Source of the DNA: Chloroflexota bacterium
GTDB taxonomy: Bacteria; Chloroflexota; Dormibacteria; CF-121
Direction of reading: 5' to 3'
Length of the DNA stretch: 8,571 nucleotides
Assembly: GCA_005880605.1 (NCBI GenBank)
Contig: VBIS01000101.1
Coordinates: 1-8,571, forward strand
Shown piece by piece: positions 4,973-8,571 of the stretch. A program made the position numbers and the translations under genes. Each line of letters opens with the position of its first letter. Position 1 is the stretch's first letter. The notes beneath the pieces are model-generated. The model was not told the origin of the DNA. It worked only from the letters and a program-made list of their open reading frames with translations, and did no database searches.

Positions 4973-5761
4973 TCAGTGGGCGTTCAGCCAGTTCAGCACG
5001 GTAGCGAACAGAAGGTCGTGCTCGAGGTCGACGGTGATCGCGTGGCCCGACCGCTCGAACCAGATCAGTTGCTTGTCCGCCGACCCGAGCCGTTCGAGGA
5101 TGTGGGGCGCATTTCCGACGTCGACCGTGCGGTCGCCGCGGCCGTGCATGATCAGGGCCGGGACCCGCACCTGTGACAGTTCTCGATCGAGGACCCGCAG
5201 CAGGCGCATCAGGCTCTCGATACAGACGGTCGGCCGGCGCGCATAGCTGTGCAGTAGCCGAACGGCCGCCGGATCGCCCAGGTCGGGCTGGTCGCCTGGA
5301 ACGTGCCAGGGCATCACGTATTTAAGCCCTCGAATGATCTTGATCCGCCAATCGCGGAAATAAGCGGGCGACCCCATGGCGCCCATGGTGATCACGCCCT
5401 TGAGCTCAGGATGGGTTGCCGCCAGGTGCAGCGCCAGCGTGCCGCCCAGTGACTGGCCGCAGACGAACACCTCCGAACAGTCTCGACGCAGGGCGGCAAG
5501 GGCTTCTTCCGCCGAGCGGACCCAGTCGGGCCAGCGGGTTGCGGCCATGGCTTGCGGCGTCAGCCCATGCCCGGCCAGTAACGGTCCCATGACGTCGTAG
5601 CCGCCGGCGGCCAGGAACTCGCCCAGTCCTCGCATCTCCGGGGGTGTCCCTGCGAAGCCGTGAATCAGCAGGCATCCGCGGACTCCGCCGTGGATTCGGA
5701 ATGGCCGCAGTTGCTCCGGCTCGGCGGGGGTGCTCCACACGGATCGAGTACGCACGGCCAT
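4973..5761 (-). CDS. Alpha/beta hydrolase, Est30-like carboxylesterase
   Basis: This serine hydrolase is 262 residues from the ATG, or 263 from an adjacent in-frame TTG at 5764 (numbering below counts from the TTG). It has an oxyanion-loop motif HGFAGTPPEM (35-44), the nucleophile elbow GQSLGG with Ser105, the acid Asp211 in GRGD and His241 in RSGHAITVD, giving a complete catalytic triad in family order. The layout and motifs match the Est30/monoacylglycerol-lipase-type carboxylesterases, which hydrolyse short- to medium-chain carboxylic esters or monoglycerides in the cytosol. No signal peptide is seen. A TAGACT -10-like box ends 6 bases before the TTG and 9 before the ATG, with no Shine-Dalgarno, so translation may be leaderless and either start could be used. 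The gene is divergent from the LapA-like gene, and the histone-gene promoter lies just past its 3' end. The natural substrate is unknown. Confidence 0.9.
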   Translation of the reverse strand: MAVRTRSVWSTPAEPEQLRPFRIHGGVRGCLLIHGFAGTPPEMRGLGEFLAAGGYDVMGPLLAGHGLTPQAMAATRWPDWVRSAEEALAALRRDCSEVFVCGQSLGGTLALHLAATHPELKGVITMGAMGSPAYFRDWRIKIIRGLKYVMPWHVPGDQPDLGDPAAVRLLHSYARRPTVCIESLMRLLRVLDRELSQVRVPALIMHGRGDRTVDVGNAPHILERLGSADKQLIWFERSGHAITVDLEHDLLFATVLNWLNAH

Positions 5762-5770
5762 CAAATTCGC

Positions 5771-5776
5771 AGTCTA
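5771..5776 (-). promoter_or_regulatory. Putative -10 box of a leaderless promoter for the hydrolase
   Basis: TAGACT on the minus strand is followed by GCGAAT and then TTG-ATG. The hexamer is identical to the one before the 86-residue gene (2492-2497). No -35 match at 16-18 bases and no Shine-Dalgarno are seen. Confidence 0.48.
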
Positions 5777-5801
5777 TCGGCCCGCAAGTTCATAAAGGCG
5801 C

Positions 5802-5822
5802 CCCCGGTTATACGAGCCGGGG
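5802..5822. repeat. Inverted repeat CCCCGG-N9-CCGGGG upstream of the LapA-like gene
   Basis: Perfect 6-bp arms surround TTATACGAG; two more pairs form if one C is bulged. The loop carries the only AT-rich, -10-like hexamer (TTATAC, 5808-5813) on the plus strand of this gap. It could be an operator over a promoter or a 5'-leader hairpin. No -35 match is convincing. Confidence 0.35.
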
Positions 5823-5878
5823 CGAGATTTCGCCGTCGGTTTCCGAACGGGCGACTGAACCTGGGGGTGAGAAAGCGG

Positions 5879-6199
5879 ATGGCGATTGTCGGCTGGGTGG
5901 TCGCGTTATTGCTGGGCATTGGGTTTGCGCTGTTCTCAGTCGGAAATCAGCAGGCGGCGACCATCAACGTCTTCGGGGCAGCCTATCAGGACATTCCCAC
6001 CTGGGTCGTGATGCTGGCGTCGGCCACCATCGGCGCCCTGATCGTGATCGTGATCAGCCTGGTCGAACGGGTGCGCTGGTTCATGGCCGGCCGCTTCACC
6101 AAGAAGGTGCTCGCCGAGCACAAGAAGATGATCGTGCAGCGGGACAATCGCATCAGCGAGCTCGAGCAGGAAGTGCTCCGGCTTCGAGGGGCCGCCTGA
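5879..6199 (+). CDS. LapA-like (DUF1049-type) inner-membrane protein
   Basis: This 106-residue protein has two transmembrane helices (about 4-22 and 43-63) separated by a short loop containing the SVGNQQAATINVFG stretch. A basic segment and a C-terminal coiled coil (about 78-102, KMIVQRDNRISELEQEVLRL) follow. Length, helix spacing and the N-x-x-x-v-x-V pattern after helix 1 fit the lipopolysaccharide-assembly-protein-A-like (DUF1049) family. In E. coli LapA works with LapB in control of LPS synthesis; in organisms without LPS the role is unclear. The ATG at 5879 has GGGGGTGAG 7 bases upstream. A GTG at 5867 in the same frame would add four residues (MRKR) that would suit the inside-positive rule, so it is an alternative start. 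It leads a close-packed run with the zinc-ribbon membrane protein (7-base gap) and the GH3 enzyme. Confidence 0.78.
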   Translation: MAIVGWVVALLLGIGFALFSVGNQQAATINVFGAAYQDIPTWVVMLASATIGALIVIVISLVERVRWFMAGRFTKKVLAEHKKMIVQRDNRISELEQEVLRLRGAA

Positions 6200-6206
6200 G
6201 CCGACC

Positions 6207-6626
6207 ATGACTCTCAAGGCCTGCCCGCAGTGCGGGTACCGCTATAACGCGCCTGAGAACCAGACGTGCGGCAAGTGCAAGGGTTGGCTTGGCGGCGTTG
6301 CGGCCGCTACCGTCGCCGCCCCGCCCCCGCGCCGGTCGCTCATCCCGAACAGCATCCCCGAGTATGCCTGCTACCTGGCCGTCCCGGTCGGCGCGTTGCT
6401 GGGGTTCCCGAATCCGATCGGCGCCGCCTTTGGCCTGCTGATGGCCACCCTGCTGATTAAGGTGGTTCGTCTCGACATGGAGCGGTTCTCCAAAGGGCTG
6501 CTCGTCGGGATCGTCATTGCCGGTGTCTTCTTCGTCTACCTGGTCTTCCTGCTGATCTTCGGCTTCATCTTCAACCTGCTTGAACCCGTCCTTCAACCGC
6601 TGGTAGGGCGCATCTTCAAGCACTAG
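6207..6626 (+). CDS. Zinc-ribbon membrane protein of unknown function
   Basis: This 139-residue protein begins with a four-cysteine zinc ribbon (C6, C9, C21, C24; CPQCG...CGKCKG). An Ala/Pro linker (about 29-43) follows, then a hydrophobic region with two or three membrane helices (about 51-68, 69-86 and 95-122). The ribbon should be cytosolic. This architecture is widespread among uncharacterised bacterial membrane proteins and I cannot assign a function. The ATG at 6207 lies 7 bases after the LapA-like gene's stop with only a weak Shine-Dalgarno, consistent with translation by reinitiation from the upstream gene. The GH3 gene follows after 14 bases. Context suggests an envelope-related role, but that is inference. 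Confidence 0.75.
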   Translation: MTLKACPQCGYRYNAPENQTCGKCKGWLGGVAAATVAAPPPRRSLIPNSIPEYACYLAVPVGALLGFPNPIGAAFGLLMATLLIKVVRLDMERFSKGLLVGIVIAGVFFVYLVFLLIFGFIFNLLEPVLQPLVGRIFKH

Positions 6627-6651
6627 GCGCGCCGCCCGCCGTGCGGCGCGC
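6627..6651 (+). promoter_or_regulatory. GC hairpin covering the GH3 start codon
   Basis: Perfect 9-bp arms GCGCGCCGC (6627-6635) and GCGGCGCGC (6643-6651) enclose a 7-base loop. The GTG start codon (6641-6643) sits at the loop/stem border, and no Shine-Dalgarno is visible. In the mRNA this stem would mask initiation unless ribosomes arriving from the upstream gene (stop at 6626) open it. No T-run follows, so it is not an intrinsic terminator. Confidence 0.5.
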
Positions 6652-7897
6652 ATGGGTCCACGCCGCGCTCGTGCTGCTGCTCGTGGTCAGCGCCACGCCT
6701 GCACTGCTTGGACCCGGCCCAACCCATCGATCGATCGCGGTGGCGCTCGTGACGCCATCGCCGAGTCCGTCAGCTTCACCGACTCCGGCGCCACCACCCA
6801 GTCCGACCGCGGACCCGCGTCCGGCGCCCCTGTCGCTCGACCTGGCCGTCGGCCAGATGATGGCGGCAAGCTTCGGGGGCCCGAACGTCACCGACGGCCT
6901 GCGCCACCTGATCCTGGACCAGAAGGTCGGCACGGTGCTGATCTTCAGCGACAACTTCACCGACGCCGCCTCGCTCGGCCGGCTGACTACCGAGTTGCAG
7001 GCGATCGGACGGGAGGCCGGCCTACCGGCGCCGCTGCTGGTCGCCGTTGACGAGGAAGGCGGTCGAGTGATGCGCATTCACGACGGGGTCGCTGCATTGC
7101 CCTCGGAGCTCGAGCTCGGCGCGCAAGGCCCTCAGGGTGTCCGGCAGGCGGTGGCAAATACCGCTGCAGGCCTGCACACCTTGGGCATCCAGCTCGACCT
7201 CGCGCCGGTCGCCGACCTGCGCACCAACGCGGCCGATGGGGTCATCGGCGATCGCTCCTACGGCGGCGATCCGTCCGTGGTCGGGCCGCTGGTCGCCGCG
7301 GCCGTGACCGGGCTCCACGATGGGGGCGTTGCGGCGACCCTCAAGCATTTCCCCGGGCTCGGCGGGGCCGCCGGCGATCCGCACTCCGCCATGCCGACCG
7401 ATGGCGAGAGCCTCGACCAGTGGGCCGCGACTCAGGCGCGCAGCTTCCAGGCCGGCATCGATGCGGGTGCCGACGCGGTGATGACAACGGCGGTGGTCGT
7501 GCCGGGCCTCGACCCGACGGGCACGCCGGCCGTCTTCTCCCGGGCGGTCGTGACCGGCCTGCTCCGTGATCGCCTGCACTTTCCTGGCGTGATCGTCACA
7601 GATGGCCTCGGGATGGGCGGGATCACCACGCTCTACAGCCTGCCCGACGCAACGATTGCGGCCGTGCGCGCCGGTAATGACCTGGTGCTGCTCAACAGCG
7701 CCGATGCGGCTTACCAGGCGTCGGCGATCGAGGCCGTCAAACAACAGGTGCGCGCCGGGGTCATTCCGATGGACGAGGTGCAGGCGTCCGCGGCCCGCGT
7801 CATCGCGCTGCGGGCTCGCTGGCCGCGCTGGGCGCCCTCGTTGATGGATGTGTCAGCTAGCGCGCCGGTCGTCGACCTCGCCTTGAGCCGGCGCTGA
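6641..7897 (+). CDS. Exported GH3 glycosidase, NagZ-like (beta-N-acetylhexosaminidase type)
   Basis: This 418-residue protein has an N-terminal hydrophobic leader (MRRAWVHAALVLLLVV...), a Pro/Ser/Thr/Ala-rich linker (about 38-64), and a single GH3 TIM-barrel domain (about 66-395). Family marks are VDEEGGRV (136-143), DRSYGGD (204-210), KHFPGLG (235-241), and D246-P-H248, which matches the Asp-His dyad acting as acid/base in NagZ. VTDGLGMGGI follows, with Asp321 as likely nucleophile. NagZ-type enzymes release N-acetylglucosamine from peptidoglycan fragments, so this one probably trims wall material outside the membrane. The second GH3 domain of plant- and fungal-type enzymes is absent. Differences from typical NagZ are FPGLG for FPGHG and MTTAVVVP (281-288), which has Ala284 where I expect His. 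The GTG start at 6641 gives the full leader but has no Shine-Dalgarno and lies in a hairpin. The gene ends 5 bases before the convergent LLM gene's stop. Confidence 0.88.
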   Translation: MRRAWVHAALVLLLVVSATPALLGPGPTHRSIAVALVTPSPSPSASPTPAPPPSPTADPRPAPLSLDLAVGQMMAASFGGPNVTDGLRHLILDQKVGTVLIFSDNFTDAASLGRLTTELQAIGREAGLPAPLLVAVDEEGGRVMRIHDGVAALPSELELGAQGPQGVRQAVANTAAGLHTLGIQLDLAPVADLRTNAADGVIGDRSYGGDPSVVGPLVAAAVTGLHDGGVAATLKHFPGLGGAAGDPHSAMPTDGESLDQWAATQARSFQAGIDAGADAVMTTAVVVPGLDPTGTPAVFSRAVVTGLLRDRLHFPGVIVTDGLGMGGITTLYSLPDATIAAVRAGNDLVLLNSADAAYQASAIEAVKQQVRAGVIPMDEVQASAARVIALRARWPRWAPSLMDVSASAPVVDLALSRR

Positions 7898-7910
7898 CCC
7901 GGTCAGCGCC
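7890..7910. repeat. Palindrome containing both convergent stop codons
   Basis: GGCGCTGACC (7890-7899), one base, then GGTCAGCGCC (7901-7910) are perfect 10-base arms. The TGA of the GH3 gene (7895-7897) and the TGA of the LLM gene (7905-7903, minus) lie in mirror positions. As RNA it gives about 8 pairs with a 5-base loop on either strand. No T-run follows on either side, so efficient intrinsic termination is doubtful. Confidence 0.55.
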
Positions 7911-8571
7911 CGAGCCGATGGATGACTTTTGCCATGTTCTCGAGATCTTTCTCGAAGACCGTGATGTAGCTGATGCCGAATCGCTCGCGTCGCAGGATGA
8001 GCGTCTGCGCAATCTGATCGGCTGACCCAATCAGCACCAGGGGCGTTTCGAACACCTGATCGACGTCCATCTCGTACTCCTTGGCCAGCGGCGCCGCCGA
8101 GACGGTTGGATCGTCCGTGATCACGACGGTTTGCACCAGGGTGTTCAATTCGATGCCTGAAAAGCGATCGCCGGCGGCGTCTCGAATCCAGGCCACCTTT
8201 TGGGTGAACACCTCCGGGCTGGCGTCAGCATCTTCCAGGCCCGAGCCATCGCGGCGGGAGCGGGGCATGATGCTGATGATGTCCGCCTCGTTGGCGGCCA
8301 GCGTGAGCAGGCGCCGCCCGCCACCGCCGATCAGTACCGGTGGGTGGGGCTGCTGCACCGGCTTCGCAGCCCCGGTCAATCCGGTCAGCCGGTAGTGGTG
8401 GCCCTCGTGCGTTACCGGCGTCGCGGCGAACAGGGCCTTGACGATGTGCAACGCCTCCGCCATTCGCTCAACCCGCGTGCCGCCATCATCGAACGGAAGG
8501 CCGGCGGCATCGTACTCGCTCTTCAGACAACCAGCGACGAGGCCGAACTCGAAGCGACCATCTGTCAGCAG
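7903..8571 (-). CDS. LLM-class (luciferase-like) oxidoreductase, probably F420-dependent; N-terminus outside window
   Basis: The last 222 codons of a bacterial-luciferase-like (LLM) flavin/F420 enzyme; the reading frame is open to the right edge, so the start is missing. Visible signatures are L-L-T-D-G-R-F-E-F-G-L-V-A-G followed by SEYDAAGLPFDDGGTRVERMAEAL, the helix pattern typical of LLM barrels. Then come the insertion with PVTHEGHHYRL, the QQPHPPVLIGGGGRRLLTLAA strand/loop that binds the cofactor phosphate in this superfamily, and a C-terminal region ending ISYITVFEKDLENMAKVIHRLGR. The combination looks like the F420-dependent mycobacterial-type LLM subfamilies, by memory only. Such enzymes use reduced F420 or FMN for oxidation or reduction of small organics; the substrate is unknown. 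An internal ATG at 8463 is not the true start. The stop lies 5 bases from that of the GH3 gene. Confidence 0.87.
   Translation of the reverse strand: MLTDGRFEFGLVAGCLKSEYDAAGLPFDDGGTRVERMAEALHIVKALFAATPVTHEGHHYRLTGLTGAAKPVQQPHPPVLIGGGGRRLLTLAANEADIISIMPRSRRDGSGLEDADASPEVFTQKVAWIRDAAGDRFSGIELNTLVQTVVITDDPTVSAAPLAKEYEMDVDQVFETPLVLIGSADQIAQTLILRRERFGISYITVFEKDLENMAKVIHRLGR

Noticed and set aside
4503..5246. Plus-strand 247-codon hydrophobic frame opposite the histone-like gene
   Set aside because: Its Ala/Leu/Val-rich repeats are the antisense reading of the Lys/Ala codons. The minus-strand gene has a promoter, Shine-Dalgarno and terminator.
6045..6065. Short repeat of TGATCG/GTGATC in the LapA-like gene
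   Set aside because: Three short copies encode IVIVIS within the second membrane helix; this is explained by codon use in a hydrophobic stretch.
1..8571. Defence system, toxin-antitoxin pair, mobile element, tRNA, rRNA or riboswitch
   Set aside because: No transposase, integrase, nuclease-methylase pair, toxin-like gene pair, terminal repeats, cloverleaf or conserved riboswitch core was seen. The genes look like ordinary chromosomal ones.

Overview
The window is high-GC bacterial DNA with tightly packed genes and no rRNA, tRNA, insertion sequence or CRISPR array. Intergenic gaps are all under about 150 bp. Several genes look leaderless (a TAnnnT -10 box 6-9 bases before the start codon and no Shine-Dalgarno), while others have good Shine-Dalgarno sites. 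One protein resembles F420-dependent luciferase-like oxidoreductases, and another is a lysine-rich histone H1-like protein. Together these suggest a soil-type, actinobacterial or Chloroflexota/Dormibacterota-like organism. That placement is inference; no marker gene is present.

Left block (1-1838, all minus strand, read right to left): a divergent uracil-DNA-glycosylase-superfamily protein, a 69-residue zinc-ribbon protein joined to it by an ATGA overlap, a five-helix membrane protein, and the start of a short-chain dehydrogenase/reductase that runs off the left edge. The last two each have a possible -10 box just before the start, so the block need not be one transcript.

Middle block (1918-4843): a single-domain rhodanese (plus), whose 3' end overlaps an 86-residue unknown protein (minus). 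That gene diverges from rmuC (plus) across a GC-rich palindrome. rmuC converges on a secreted IPT/TIG-domain protein (minus) so closely that the two TAA stops share one TTAA. Next comes a histone H1-like protein (minus) with its own sigma70-type promoter, Shine-Dalgarno and intrinsic terminator, so it is probably a single-gene unit.

Right block (4973-8571): an Est30-like alpha/beta hydrolase (minus) diverges from a plus-strand run of a LapA-like membrane protein, a zinc-ribbon membrane protein and an exported NagZ-like GH3 glycosidase. The gaps in that run are 7 and 14 bases, suggesting an envelope-related operon. The GH3 gene converges on a partial LLM-class, probably F420-dependent, oxidoreductase (minus), and both stop codons lie inside one palindrome.

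No complete new defence or mobile system is visible. The most interesting items are the mixed leaderless/Shine-Dalgarno initiation, the odd UDG-like/zinc-ribbon pair, the decapeptide histone-like protein, and the symmetric elements at gene junctions and start sites.
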